A DNA stretch of 64,000 bases. Source: Shewanella livingstonensis. Its GTDB lineage: Bacteria > Pseudomonadota > Gammaproteobacteria > Enterobacterales > Shewanellaceae. A program made the translations under genes and the position numbers. Of the stretch, positions 8,740-18,602 are shown in pieces (position 1 is the first letter of the stretch; the number at the start of each line of letters is the position of its first letter). The notes under the pieces are model-generated. The model was not told the origin of the DNA. It did not search any database and worked only from the letters and a program-made list of their open reading frames with translations. The DNA is taken from contig NZ_CP034015.1 in the NCBI RefSeq assembly GCF_003855395.1, forward strand, positions 1,560,001 to 1,624,000, written 5' to 3'.

Positions 8740-9091
8740 ATAATCCTTTATTAAAGTGTCCTGCCACGGCGGGAGAATATTAACACTTTTGTCCATAAAG
8801 TGATATTCCAAATCATAGAGGGCTTTCATTAGCTGAATTCTGAGTGATTAAATTAATCGGTATGCGATACTAAATAAGTAAGCGTTTTACGCTGTATGAG
8901 TTGTGTTGTATTAATACTTTATCCATATCAACGCCTATAGATTAAGATCCTCAGGTAACGTTTATCCTATATACTGATTAACAGGTTACCAGTTCATTTT
9001 TGGCACTTTTTTGTATCTCAGCTGCTAAAGATTAGTCGTGAGTTGTTGATGATGTTTGTTGCTTCTTAGCAATAACTTGTCATAGCTTACG
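8740..9091. other. Intergenic stretch between binding-protein and large sensor genes
   Basis: About 350 bp without a supported gene. It holds the promoter region of the binding-protein gene and the 3' flank of the large sensor. A GGTAAC...GTTACC inverted repeat about 35 bp across (near 8955-8991) is present but does not look like a terminator. Nothing else is evident. Confidence 0.4.
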
Positions 9092-12000
9092 TTACTCATT
9101 TGGAGCTCCGACATACTCCCGTAAGGTTAACTGGTTATGTTGCAGACAGGTTTCTAATTGAGTGACATCCAGGGCCTGACTGAACAAAAAACCTTGAACT
9201 ATTTTGCAGTTATACTGTTTGAGTTTACGCAATTGGGCATGAGTTTCGACCCCTTCGGCAATCACATCTAATTTCAGTTCATTTCCTAGGGTAATGATGT
9301 TTCGTAATACAATATTGCTAGTTTCTTCCGGTAAAATACGGCTTAAAAAGCCCTTATCTATTTTTAACGTATCAATCGGGAACTGAGTCAAATAGTTTAA
9401 TGATGAGTAGCCTTTGCCAAAGTCATCGAGTGCTATACGTACGCGCAACTGTTTCAGTGCTAATAGTACATCTTGTGCGGCGTTTAAGTCTTTAATAAGC
9501 AATGATTCGGTTATTTCCAGTTCAAGATAATGAGCCGGGAAGGCGGTACGCTCTAAAATGGCTGCGATATCATCTACAATCGTCGGTTGTGATAATTGAA
9601 CCGGCGAGATATTGACTGAAATATTGCCTCTTAGAATCCCTTGTTGATGCCAACGGTAACCTTGCTGGCATGCTTGTTCAAGTACCCATAATCCTATATC
9701 GATTATTAGGCCACTGTCTTCTGCTTGATCAATAAAGCGCACAGGTGAAATCATTCCATGTTGTGGATGTTTCCAACGAAGCAACGCCTCTAAGCCGACA
9801 ATTTTATGGCTATCGACACAGCATTTTGGCTGGTAATGTACTTCAAATTGCGCATCAGACAGCGCATTATTTAATTGATCTTTAATCAACAATCTTTCTA
9901 ATAGTGCCGTGGATAAGGTTTCGTTAAAAAAATAACTGCCATTACGACCATTCTGTTTAGCGGCATACATGGCTGTGTCGGCATGTTTTAATAATGTTTT
10001 GGCATCTCTACCATCTTCAGGAAAGCATGCCACACCAATACTGGCAGAACTGTTTAGCCAATACTGATTAATTTGATAGCCTTTGTTTAGTGTTTGTCGA
10101 ACGCGTTCAATGATGTTGACTAAATCTCGGTTAACGTCGCTAGCAGTCTGCTCGTATGGAATGATTAAGGCGAATTCATCGCCGCCAAGACGAGCCAAAA
10201 CATCTTGTTGGCTTAAGCAATGCTGTAGGCGTTTACCCACTTGGATAATGAGTTCATCACCTACATCGTGTCCCATAGAGTCGTTAACTTCTTTAAAGTG
10301 ATCTAAATCGATAAACACGACGGCTGCAGTGTTGTAGGGATTAGACACCAGTAATGACAATTGTTGATTGAAATGAAATCGGTTTGCCAATCCGGTTAAA
10401 CTGTCAAAGTTAGCTCGGCGACTGAGCTCTTTCATTTGTTTAATACGTGATAATGCAAACAGTATGATGATTAATAAAATGATTAAGCCTGAACTGATTA
10501 GCGCATAATACCACCAGGCTTTTTTTATGTTAAAAGCAAACTCAGCTTGCTGGTTACTCCATATGCCGTCGCTGTTGGTACTTTGCACTTTAAACACATA
10601 ATCACCCGCCGCTAAATTAGTGTACATCGCACGAGGCTGTAGTGTGCTTTGCCAATCTTGATCGAAGCCCGCTAACCTATATCGATACTGGTTTCGCTCA
10701 GGGGCGGTATAGTCTAACGACGCAAATGAAAACTGGATCATGTTGTTGTCATAATCAAGTACAGGCTTAGGTGGAAGGTTATGACTATTAATATTAATGT
10801 AGGATTGGTTGGCTATTTTTGCTGATGTAATATGCACTGGCGGTGCAAAATTGTTTTGGCTAATGGTGTTGATGTCTAGTTGTATAGCCCCTTTATTTGA
10901 GCCTAAAAGCAGTTGATTTTGATAATACACAATAGCGGCTTCATTGAAGGTTAAGTTATCCGTACTTATCACACTAGGGTATACATTTACCTCACGTGTC
11001 TGGGGATTATACTTTATCAACATATGTTGACTGGTTAACCATAGATTACCTTTATCATCGCCGATGACAGCTTTTAAGCGGTTATCAGGTAGACCTTGCT
11101 TACGGGTAATATATTCGATGCTAAATCCCTGTGGAGCATCAGGCGTTGGAATTATTTTTGCTAGCCCGAGCCCTTGCGTTGCAGCCCATATAATACCTTG
11201 TTGATCCTCAAAAATACCACCTATTCGAATATTCTCTCTTTCATTACCTAAATTTAAATGTGATGTCATGTCAGTTTTAGGATCAACAATAAAAATACCA
11301 TTGGTGGTGGCTAACCATAACTCACCTCGTTGACTGATTAAGCTGTCGAAGGTGAAGTTGCCACCGGAAGTATAAAGATTGTCACTATCGTTAAAGTAAT
11401 GTTTTAGTAAACCTTTTTGCGGATTAAATAACATAACACCGGCGTCTAAATATCCAGTGATCCACACATTGCCTTCACGATCAGGGTCCACGGTGTAAAA
11501 GTCAGTATTAGGAAATCCATAGGGGTTATTGGCTTTATTACTAAAATGCTGCACTGTGTCTTGGCGTTGGTCATAAAAGCTCACTCCTTCAGCATGAGAA
11601 AACCATAGATTATTATCTTTATCCGTTTTTACATTCCAAATATTATGGATTAAGGTCGTGTTTTGTTTATTTTTTAGCGGCCCTAATGTGACTGTTTTAT
11701 TATCAATGTTTATCTTATCGATACCGTTATCTGTTGCTACCCAAGCTTCACCTGATTGAGTTAAGGCTATGGCATAGACATTGGCTCCCGATAACTCAGA
11801 TTGACTTGCCAGTGGTTTATAAAGACGACTTGATTGTTTCAGTGGGGTGTAATATGCCGCGCCTTGGTTAGTCGCAAACCAGACGAGTCCAGAATGATCG
11901 ATAAAAACGTCATCAACATTATTACTCGGCAGTGATTGTGGATTAAACATTTGCGAGCTTAGCCAATCAAAATGTTCACTGGCAACGGTTAAATTTGCCG

Positions 12001-12922
12001 CACCGTTATCGGTACCAATCCAAATATGTTGTTCATCTTTAATTGCTATGCTGGTGATGTAGTTACTCGGGATGCCACCGGGATGTGGTTGTTTGGGATT
12101 AAAAAAATGTTGGAATGTATTGTCATTGGGCATAAATTTAATTAACCCAAAATGTTGGCTACCAAACCAAATTTGGCCTTGGTTGTCTATTTGACTCACT
12201 AGAATGTAATCACTAAATAAATCTGTAGTAGTAACAGATGATGTCTTTGAGGATATTGCTTGTGCTTTATCAGGTTGATACAGCAGCATTTTTGTTGCGT
12301 TGGGCTGCAATACTGCCAAACCATAGTCAGTACCGACCCAAAGTCGATGTTGGGTATCTTCTACTATGCTATAAACGGATGTTTCGGTAGGGCTATCTTG
12401 CTGATGTAAATATAATGGCACCGAGATAAAATCGGTTCCATTTTCGGTCTTATATTGTAAACCACTGCCTGTACCTATCCACAGTTGGCGTTTTGAATCC
12501 AGATATAAGCGCATTATCCAATTAGTATTTTGAGCGAAAGGTTGCTGTGCAGTAGGGTAGATATTAAGTTCATCATCTACGTTGAGTTGATTGAGCCCAT
12601 CTTCGGTAGCAAACCAAATATTGCCTTGAGAGTCTTCTATAATATCGGTAACAAAGTTATTCGATATATGCTTACTTGTCCCCGGCGAAAACTGAAAATG
12701 GATAAATTCTTGACCATCGTATCGGCTCACTCCCGCGTCGGTAGCAAACCATAAAAAGCCATTTTTTTGCTGATAGAGGGTGTTTATTGTGGTTGACGGT
12801 AAGCCGTCAGCGATATTAAGTCGATCTATCTGGAACTGTTTGGCATCGGATGATGGAGTGAAGGTAATGAATAAAAGTAAGCATAACAGGGAGCATACCC
12901 ATCTCTGGAAACTTAGCAGCAT
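9092..12922 (-). CDS. Two-component-propeller/Y_Y_Y sensor with GGDEF and EAL domains
   Basis: 1276 residues from ATG 12922 (preceded by AAGG with 7-base spacing and followed by a signal peptide, MLLSFQRWVCSLLCLLLF). An upstream in-frame extension to 13093 lacks support. Order: signal peptide; periplasmic beta-propeller repeats (many units of the types NGFLWFATDAGVSRYDG and IWIGTDNGAANL, about 35-690); Y_Y_Y domain (about 710-800, ending VFKVQSTNSDGIWS); transmembrane helix (about 804-828); GGDEF with intact motif (913-917); EAL (1045-1047, EALLRW, with DDFGKGYSS and KIDKGFL). SQQD at the RxxD position suggests no product-inhibition I-site. Both catalytic domains keep their motifs, so it may synthesise or degrade c-di-GMP depending on a periplasmic cue, possibly an oligosaccharide as in related propeller sensors. 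Confidence 0.9.
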   Translation of the reverse strand: MLLSFQRWVCSLLCLLLFITFTPSSDAKQFQIDRLNIADGLPSTTINTLYQQKNGFLWFATDAGVSRYDGQEFIHFQFSPGTSKHISNNFVTDIIEDSQGNIWFATEDGLNQLNVDDELNIYPTAQQPFAQNTNWIMRLYLDSKRQLWIGTGSGLQYKTENGTDFISVPLYLHQQDSPTETSVYSIVEDTQHRLWVGTDYGLAVLQPNATKMLLYQPDKAQAISSKTSSVTTTDLFSDYILVSQIDNQGQIWFGSQHFGLIKFMPNDNTFQHFFNPKQPHPGGIPSNYITSIAIKDEQHIWIGTDNGAANLTVASEHFDWLSSQMFNPQSLPSNNVDDVFIDHSGLVWFATNQGAAYYTPLKQSSRLYKPLASQSELSGANVYAIALTQSGEAWVATDNGIDKINIDNKTVTLGPLKNKQNTTLIHNIWNVKTDKDNNLWFSHAEGVSFYDQRQDTVQHFSNKANNPYGFPNTDFYTVDPDREGNVWITGYLDAGVMLFNPQKGLLKHYFNDSDNLYTSGGNFTFDSLISQRGELWLATTNGIFIVDPKTDMTSHLNLGNERENIRIGGIFEDQQGIIWAATQGLGLAKIIPTPDAPQGFSIEYITRKQGLPDNRLKAVIGDDKGNLWLTSQHMLIKYNPQTREVNVYPSVISTDNLTFNEAAIVYYQNQLLLGSNKGAIQLDINTISQNNFAPPVHITSAKIANQSYININSHNLPPKPVLDYDNNMIQFSFASLDYTAPERNQYRYRLAGFDQDWQSTLQPRAMYTNLAAGDYVFKVQSTNSDGIWSNQQAEFAFNIKKAWWYYALISSGLIILLIIILFALSRIKQMKELSRRANFDSLTGLANRFHFNQQLSLLVSNPYNTAAVVFIDLDHFKEVNDSMGHDVGDELIIQVGKRLQHCLSQQDVLARLGGDEFALIIPYEQTASDVNRDLVNIIERVRQTLNKGYQINQYWLNSSASIGVACFPEDGRDAKTLLKHADTAMYAAKQNGRNGSYFFNETLSTALLERLLIKDQLNNALSDAQFEVHYQPKCCVDSHKIVGLEALLRWKHPQHGMISPVRFIDQAEDSGLIIDIGLWVLEQACQQGYRWHQQGILRGNISVNISPVQLSQPTIVDDIAAILERTAFPAHYLELEITESLLIKDLNAAQDVLLALKQLRVRIALDDFGKGYSSLNYLTQFPIDTLKIDKGFLSRILPEETSNIVLRNIITLGNELKLDVIAEGVETHAQLRKLKQYNCKIVQGFLFSQALDVTQLETCLQHNQLTLREYVGAPNE

Positions 12923-13650
12923 CAGATACCTTATTATTTTTATAGAAAACTGATTTTGATACCTATCGTAACAGGATGATATATTGTAAATATAGCTACT
13001 ACTTTTCACAACAAAATAATAACATTGTTTATGGCTTTGGGATCGACTTAACCTTTCTATAGATAAAAGAGCGCATAAAGTGATGTATATCAATGTGTTT
13101 TAAAATCATCAATATCAAGTTCGTTATTTATGTATAGTAAATAAAGTGAATAGAGGCACAAATAATGGGTTTGTTATAAGTCGATATAACCAAATAGCGA
13201 AGTGAAGGGCTGTTTGATAAACGTTTATTTCCTGAGTTGAGACGAGTGAAATTGTTGTAACAAGTTTCGTTACTAAGCAGGGTTAGCCTTCATTCATTAA
13301 GGTTAACTTACCTCAAATAGCTGAAACTCTGTAAGCAAGGTTTCAATATTGAAGATCTTGTTCGAGATAAAAGCGTGATAATCGATGTAGTGGGTTTACA
13401 GCCTAGTAATCTAGGCAACTATCCATTAGTAAAGAGAACCTCAATAAAAAGAATCTCAATAAAGAGTAAAACGTTTTAGCCGAATCCTTCGGTAGCGTTT
13501 GTTACTGATTTATTTGGTGTTGTCGATTTTTCTGTAGAATAATTAAATAACTGCCTTGTAGCTTTTTATGCAAGTAATCACCAGCAATTGCCTGCCAAAA
13601 CAACTTTGAAAGATTAACCAGTCCTAACGGAACCCGTTAGGTTTGGGCTG
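12923..13650. other. Long intergenic region with small hairpins and short repeats
   Basis: About 730 bp without a convincing ORF. It holds the promoter region of the large sensor on the right side of that gene, a GCCTAG-TAAT-CTAGGC hairpin (13401-13416), a direct repeat of CTCAATAAA (13440-13448 and 13455-13463), and an imperfect stem around 13471-13500. At 13623-13641 an 8-bp stem (CCTAACGG/CCGTTAGG) lies just beyond the NYN gene stop; it could end that transcript but lacks a clear U-run. An unannotated small RNA is possible but not demonstrated. Confidence 0.4.
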
Positions 13651-14124
13651 TTAAATAAGAAGCGATGGATCTATTGCCGTGAATTGTTGCGCTTGATCAG
13701 TTAATGATTTTGCCGTGAGGCGTTCAACACTTAATACATGGGTATAACATGTAGTAGTTTGGTTGATTTTTTGGAGTAATAAATCAAAATCACCATCACC
13801 AGAGAGCAAAATAACTTCATCAACTGTGGGAGCTATCTCCAGCATGTCGATAGTGATCCCAACGTCCCAATCACCTTTGGCAGAACCATCGCTACGCTGA
13901 ATATAAGGCTTGGTTTTCACGGTAAAGCCAATATGTTTTAGCGCATCTTGAAACTTAACCTGGCCATCATCAACCGGTGAAATGGCGTAAGCAATAGCGT
14001 GACTAATATTGCCTTGGGCTGCCAAACGTTTATATAAAGCGCGATAGTTAAATGAACGCCCAAAACCTTGCTTACAGGTGTAATAAATATTTTGCACATC
14101 TACAAATACGGCAAGCGTTGTCAT
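13651..14124 (-). CDS. NYN domain protein (LabA/DUF88-like, PIN-fold)
   Basis: 157 residues, essentially one NYN domain. Acidic residues expected for the PIN-like nuclease site are present: FVDVQN (Asp about 9), KGDWDVGITIDM (about 84-95) and LLSGDGDFDLLL (about 105-116). NYN proteins are likely metal-dependent RNases acting on structured RNA, with few substrates known. The gene starts 17 bp after the RND permease stop on the same strand, with AGGTG upstream of ATG 14124, so it is probably the last gene of the efflux operon. The functional link to efflux is unknown. Confidence 0.88.
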   Translation of the reverse strand: MTTLAVFVDVQNIYYTCKQGFGRSFNYRALYKRLAAQGNISHAIAYAISPVDDGQVKFQDALKHIGFTVKTKPYIQRSDGSAKGDWDVGITIDMLEIAPTVDEVILLSGDGDFDLLLQKINQTTTCYTHVLSVERLTAKSLTDQAQQFTAIDPSLLI

Positions 14125-14141
14125 TATTACACCTGTAAAAA

Positions 14142-17100
14142 TTAAGGCTGTTGTGCTTTTTGAGCAGCAATGGCGTCATTAAGTTGTGCTTCAACAAACC
14201 CTGGAGAGTGAGTTGATGAAGAGATAAGTCGATACATTGCGGGGATCACCAATAGGGTGACAATAGTCGCAAATGCCATGCCGAAGAATATCACAGTTCC
14301 TACCGCAATGCGGCTTTCACTGCCAGCGCCGGTAGACATTATCAGGGGGATAGCCCCAATTAATGTGGTGAAGGCGGTCATTAATATCGGCCGTAAACGA
14401 CGCGCTGATGCATCAATAATAGCCTTATCGAGTGATAAACCGCGATCACGCAATTGATTGGCAAACTCAACGATGAGAATACCATTTTTGGTAACCATAC
14501 CAATTAACATGATCATACCAATTTGGCTATAGATATTCATCCCTTGATGAGTGAGTACTAAGCCAATAAAACCACCGAAAATTCCCATTGGAACGGTAAA
14601 CATCACCACTGCTGGATTGATAAAACTTTCAAATTGAGCGGCCAATACTAGATAGGCAATTAGCAGGGCTAAGCCAAATACAATCAACACTCCGGTTTGA
14701 TTTTCTTTAAAGTCTTTTGACTCACCAGTGTAAGCAATTGAAATATCATTTGGCAGTAGTGTTATAGCGCGTTGCTCTAAAAAGTCTAGTGCTTCGCCTA
14801 GGGTATAACCTTCACCTAAATTGGCTTTAATAGTGATCGATTTTTGCTTGTTGGTATGGCTGAGCCGCTGTGGTGAAGCGACCTCTTCAACTTTGGTTAC
14901 CGTATCGAGGGTGATAAGCTCGCCTTTGCTACTTCGAAAGTAAATTTTACTGAGGTCAGTGACGCTGTTAAAGCTGTTTTCATCGCCACGAAGATAGACA
15001 TCATATTCTTCGCCTCGTTCAACAAAAGTCGTTTCACTGCGCCCGCCCAACATAATTTCTAAGGTGGTGGATATTTCTGACACGCTAATGCCCAACTCTG
15101 CCGCCCGCTGTTTATCTACCGTCACTACTAGTTCTGGGGTCGTTTCGGCGTAATCTAAATCAGCACCTTCCAGCATAGGGCTAGCATCGGCTTCTTGTTG
15201 CAGTACTTGAGCCCATTTAAATAACTCAGAATAGTCCGATCCGCCGAGCACAAATTGCACTGGTTCGCTTGATTGACCTCTGAATCCCGGCAGCATAGGG
15301 CGTACCATCACATCGGGAATATCTTTTAAGGTTTGGCTAATTAGCGCTAAGGCTTGTTTAATATCGGTATCACGATCTTGCCAATCTTCCAGTTGGATAA
15401 TAGCAAAGCCGGTTTGGTCTCCTGCTCGTCCGCCAAATGCTGGCGCTTCAACGCTAAATGATTTCACGACCCCTTGACCTAATAACGGCATCAGTCTGCT
15501 TTCAACTATATCCATATTGGCGATCATACGATTATAACTGGTGCCTTCAGCGCCTTTAATAAACGCAAATAGTACTCCGCGATCTTCTTGTGGCGATAAT
15601 TGTGCGGGCACTTGTTGCATGAGTAAATAGCTACCACCAATACAGGCAATAATAATTATTGGCGCTGCCATACGCCAGCGTAATGCCCACTTGACCATAC
15701 TACGATAACGTTGCTCTATACGGGCAAACCCATTATCGATGGCAATATTAAAACGATTTTTTTTCACATTGGCTTTTAATAACTTACTGCTCATCACTGG
15801 AGTTAGAGTCAGGGCGATAAGCGATGAAAACAATACCGACATTGCCAACATGACCGAAAATTCTGTAAACAGTAAACCAACCATGCCATCCATAAAGGAA
15901 ATGGGTAAAAATACCATCACGAGTACTAGCGTGGTTGAAATAACCGCAAAACCGACTTCACGAGTACCTTTATATGCTGCGAGTAATGGCTCTTCACCTT
16001 GTTCAATATGATGGAAGATGTTTTCTACCACCACAATGGCGTCATCAACCACTAGCCCAATAGCTAAAATCAGCGCCATTAAGGTTAATAAGTTAATTGA
16101 GTAACCTAAGCTATAGGCCGCCATAAAGGCTGCAATTAACGATACTGGAACGGTTACTGCGGGGATAAGCGTGGCTCGTACTTGACCGATAAAAATGTAC
16201 AACACTAGAATAACTAGCACGCCAGTAATGAACAAGGTGTTGTATACCTCATTAATTGAGCGAGCAATAAACACATTGGCATCATAATCGACAACCAACT
16301 GTGTTCCTTTGGGTAAAAAACTTTGCACTTTATCGACTTCTTGTTGGACTCGCATCGATATGTCTAACGGGTTTGCATCTGATTGCGGCACGATACCTAG
16401 GCTTAAGTTAACAATGCCGTTGCTTTTAAAAGTCGAATTTTCGTTTTCAGCCCCAACAAACACATTGGCGACATCTTTAAGATAAATAGGCGTGCCATCG
16501 TCGGCAGTGTGAACCACGAGGTAGTTGAAGTCTTCTGGACTGTAATATAATCGTTTAGTTCTGACTGACATGACAGTGGTGTCATTACGGACTTCGCCAC
16601 CAGGAGTTTCGAGGTTTTCAGTATCCAATGCATTGACAATATCGTTGGTGGTAACATTTCTACCGGCCATTAATTGTGGTTTTAGCTGCACGTACATGAC
16701 TTTGTATAAGCCGCCGGAAATATTAACTGAACTAACGCCAGTGATTAAACTAAATCTATCTTCTAATACTCGCTGGGCATAATCAGTAAGCTGAGTACGA
16801 TCCATGTTTTCAGAGCTTAAGTTGACGTAAATCGATGGTTCACCGGTACCATTATCTTTAGATACAATAGGGTCGTCAGCTTCATCAGGTAAACGGCGCT
16901 GTGCTTTGGCTACGGCATCGCGTACATCACTAACGCCCTCGGTTAAATCCCAACCTAGCTCAAATTCGATTGAAATACGCGACATACCATTTCGAGTTGT
17001 GGAAGTGATTTCATCAATACCACTAATGCCGGTTAATTCATCTTCAAGGCTCTTAGTTATTTTACTTTCCATAATCGTGGCAGATGCACCGCTATAAGTG

Positions 17101-17246
17101 GTCATCACGGTCACGACAGGATTTTGTACGTCGGGCATTTCTCTCACTGACAGTTTAGAGAATGATACTAAGCCAAACACACACAGCAATAGACTGAGTA
17201 CAATTGCAACAACAGGGCGTTTAACAGCCGTATCACTTAACCACAT
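14142..17246 (-). CDS. RND efflux transporter permease (HAE1 type)
   Basis: 1034 residues, the standard length for an inner-membrane RND pump with 12 transmembrane helices and two large periplasmic loops. The proton relay GLVVDDAIVVVENI (about 400-413) has the Asp pair of drug/proton antiporters, and the start MWLSDTAVKRPVVAIV is typical of this branch (VexH/MexF-like, not CusA-like). Its ATG overlaps the adaptor stop by one base (TAATG), so the two are translationally coupled. It would assemble with the adaptor and a TolC-like outer-membrane channel encoded elsewhere. Substrate cannot be read from sequence. Confidence 0.93.
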   Translation of the reverse strand: MWLSDTAVKRPVVAIVLSLLLCVFGLVSFSKLSVREMPDVQNPVVTVMTTYSGASATIMESKITKSLEDELTGISGIDEITSTTRNGMSRISIEFELGWDLTEGVSDVRDAVAKAQRRLPDEADDPIVSKDNGTGEPSIYVNLSSENMDRTQLTDYAQRVLEDRFSLITGVSSVNISGGLYKVMYVQLKPQLMAGRNVTTNDIVNALDTENLETPGGEVRNDTTVMSVRTKRLYYSPEDFNYLVVHTADDGTPIYLKDVANVFVGAENENSTFKSNGIVNLSLGIVPQSDANPLDISMRVQQEVDKVQSFLPKGTQLVVDYDANVFIARSINEVYNTLFITGVLVILVLYIFIGQVRATLIPAVTVPVSLIAAFMAAYSLGYSINLLTLMALILAIGLVVDDAIVVVENIFHHIEQGEEPLLAAYKGTREVGFAVISTTLVLVMVFLPISFMDGMVGLLFTEFSVMLAMSVLFSSLIALTLTPVMSSKLLKANVKKNRFNIAIDNGFARIEQRYRSMVKWALRWRMAAPIIIIACIGGSYLLMQQVPAQLSPQEDRGVLFAFIKGAEGTSYNRMIANMDIVESRLMPLLGQGVVKSFSVEAPAFGGRAGDQTGFAIIQLEDWQDRDTDIKQALALISQTLKDIPDVMVRPMLPGFRGQSSEPVQFVLGGSDYSELFKWAQVLQQEADASPMLEGADLDYAETTPELVVTVDKQRAAELGISVSEISTTLEIMLGGRSETTFVERGEEYDVYLRGDENSFNSVTDLSKIYFRSSKGELITLDTVTKVEEVASPQRLSHTNKQKSITIKANLGEGYTLGEALDFLEQRAITLLPNDISIAYTGESKDFKENQTGVLIVFGLALLIAYLVLAAQFESFINPAVVMFTVPMGIFGGFIGLVLTHQGMNIYSQIGMIMLIGMVTKNGILIVEFANQLRDRGLSLDKAIIDASARRLRPILMTAFTTLIGAIPLIMSTGAGSESRIAVGTVIFFGMAFATIVTLLVIPAMYRLISSSTHSPGFVEAQLNDAIAAQKAQQP

Positions 17247-18343
17247 TATTTGCGCTCCTGTTCAACAGGACTTGTTGTAGATTGAGAGGCTAAGTCCTTC
17301 ACTTTGACACCGTCACGCATGTTTACTAGGCCTTGAACCACAATGTGATCACCAATGTTGATGCCCGATTCAAGCAATACTTGATCTTTAATTCTTGCGC
17401 CTAACATCACTTGGGTCCGTTTGGCGACATTGTCTTTATCTATTACATAGACATAACGTTTAGTACCAGAGTATTCAAGCGCTTGTACTGGGACAATAGG
17501 AGATGACTCGCTAGGGAAAACTAATGTTGCAGACATCATCATGCCGGGTTTTAATTGGCCCTTTTGGTTATCAAACTGGCTACGAATATTGAGATTGAGC
17601 GTTGCTGAATTAACCCGAGGATCAATCGCGATAATGTTGCCTGTAAAAGTCGTTTTACTCCAAGCTCTGCTTGTCGCGTTTACTAACATACCGGTACTTA
17701 ATAGTGATAGATAATGTTCTGGAACTTGTAAATCAAGTTGCAATACGGTCAAATCATCAAGTGATAATAATGATTCGTTGATACTGACCATTTTTCCGCG
17801 ACTGAAGTTTATAAGGCCGCTGTTACCTGAAAAAGGTGCCGTTAACGTATGGTAGTCAAGGTCTGTTTTTGCTGACTCTAGTCGAGCGAAAGCGATATCC
17901 ACACTAGACTTTTGCGCTTCTATTTCAGTTTGGGTGATGGCGTTAACGTGAATCAACTTGTTAAACTCATTAAGCTTACGGACTTCATCTTGATAATAGG
18001 CTTGTGCTTCGGTGACACTGGCTTTGGCTTTGCGATTATCAAGCGTCAGTAATGCTTGGCCTTTACTGACGTGTTGGTTGGATGTGATTTCAATACTGTC
18101 TATTTTCCCTGCTACTTGCGGCGCTATCATTACCGAGTGAGTGGCTGCGAGCTTTCCTATTAAGGTAATTGATTGTGAAAGCTCATGCTGTTCAACAGTG
18201 GCGGTGATGACAGGGACCACTTTTTCTGCGCGCGAAGAAGGTGGTGCGGCGATAACATTGGGAATAAATCCAACATATCCAATAATCAATATAGTAGTTG
18301 AAAATAGACATTGGCCAAGTTTTTTGATCATTTGAGTACACAT
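17246..18343 (-). CDS. RND efflux periplasmic adaptor (membrane fusion protein)
   Basis: About 365 residues from ATG 18343; ATG 18331 and an in-frame TTG at 18355 are alternatives, and no start has a strong ribosome site. A signal/anchor sequence (about 5-35, ending IAAPP) is followed by the first lipoyl half (VMIAPQVAGKIDSIEI), an alpha-hairpin (about 90-160), the second lipoyl half (LTAPFSGNSGLINFSRG) and beta-barrel domains (GQLKPGMMMSATLVFP). No outer-membrane factor gene is adjacent. It forms a coupled operon with the permease. Confidence 0.9.
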   Translation of the reverse strand: MCTQMIKKLGQCLFSTTILIIGYVGFIPNVIAAPPSSRAEKVVPVITATVEQHELSQSITLIGKLAATHSVMIAPQVAGKIDSIEITSNQHVSKGQALLTLDNRKAKASVTEAQAYYQDEVRKLNEFNKLIHVNAITQTEIEAQKSSVDIAFARLESAKTDLDYHTLTAPFSGNSGLINFSRGKMVSINESLLSLDDLTVLQLDLQVPEHYLSLLSTGMLVNATSRAWSKTTFTGNIIAIDPRVNSATLNLNIRSQFDNQKGQLKPGMMMSATLVFPSESSPIVPVQALEYSGTKRYVYVIDKDNVAKRTQVMLGARIKDQVLLESGINIGDHIVVQGLVNMRDGVKVKDLASQSTTSPVEQERK

Positions 18344-18523
18344 CTCTATAAGCAATAATTTAAGGTGTCGTTACGCCACGACATTGGCTAATGACTAGCC
18401 GGTGATTGATGTTGGTATATTGTAATTATTTTTGCTTAATTGAGCGTAAAGTAATGTAAAGCTTTTGATTTTCTTTGTAACAAGGCGCATATCAAGATGG
18501 TAGTTTTTAATAAAAATAGCCAT

Positions 18524-18555
18524 AAAAAAACCATATCAATTGATATGGTTTTTTT
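18524..18555 (-). terminator. Terminator between the PEGA-like gene and the RND operon
   Basis: Perfect 32-bp palindrome: seven A, CCATATCAA/TTGATATGG, seven T. It lies 48 bp beyond the stop of the minus-strand gene at 18603 and insulates it from the RND operon. The U-run is present on either strand. Confidence 0.85.
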
Positions 18556-18602
18556 AATTCTGGTTTAATCGCAAGAGCGACTTTACGACCTTAACTAACC
18601 CA

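Noticed and set aside
9092..13093. Full-length 1333-residue reading of the large sensor
   Set aside because: The first 57 codons are unlike any signal peptide, and ATG 12922 has a ribosome site and a clear signal sequence directly after it.
13651..14124. NYN gene as a toxin of a toxin-antitoxin pair
   Set aside because: No small partner gene with antitoxin features is adjacent; it follows the efflux genes in the same direction.
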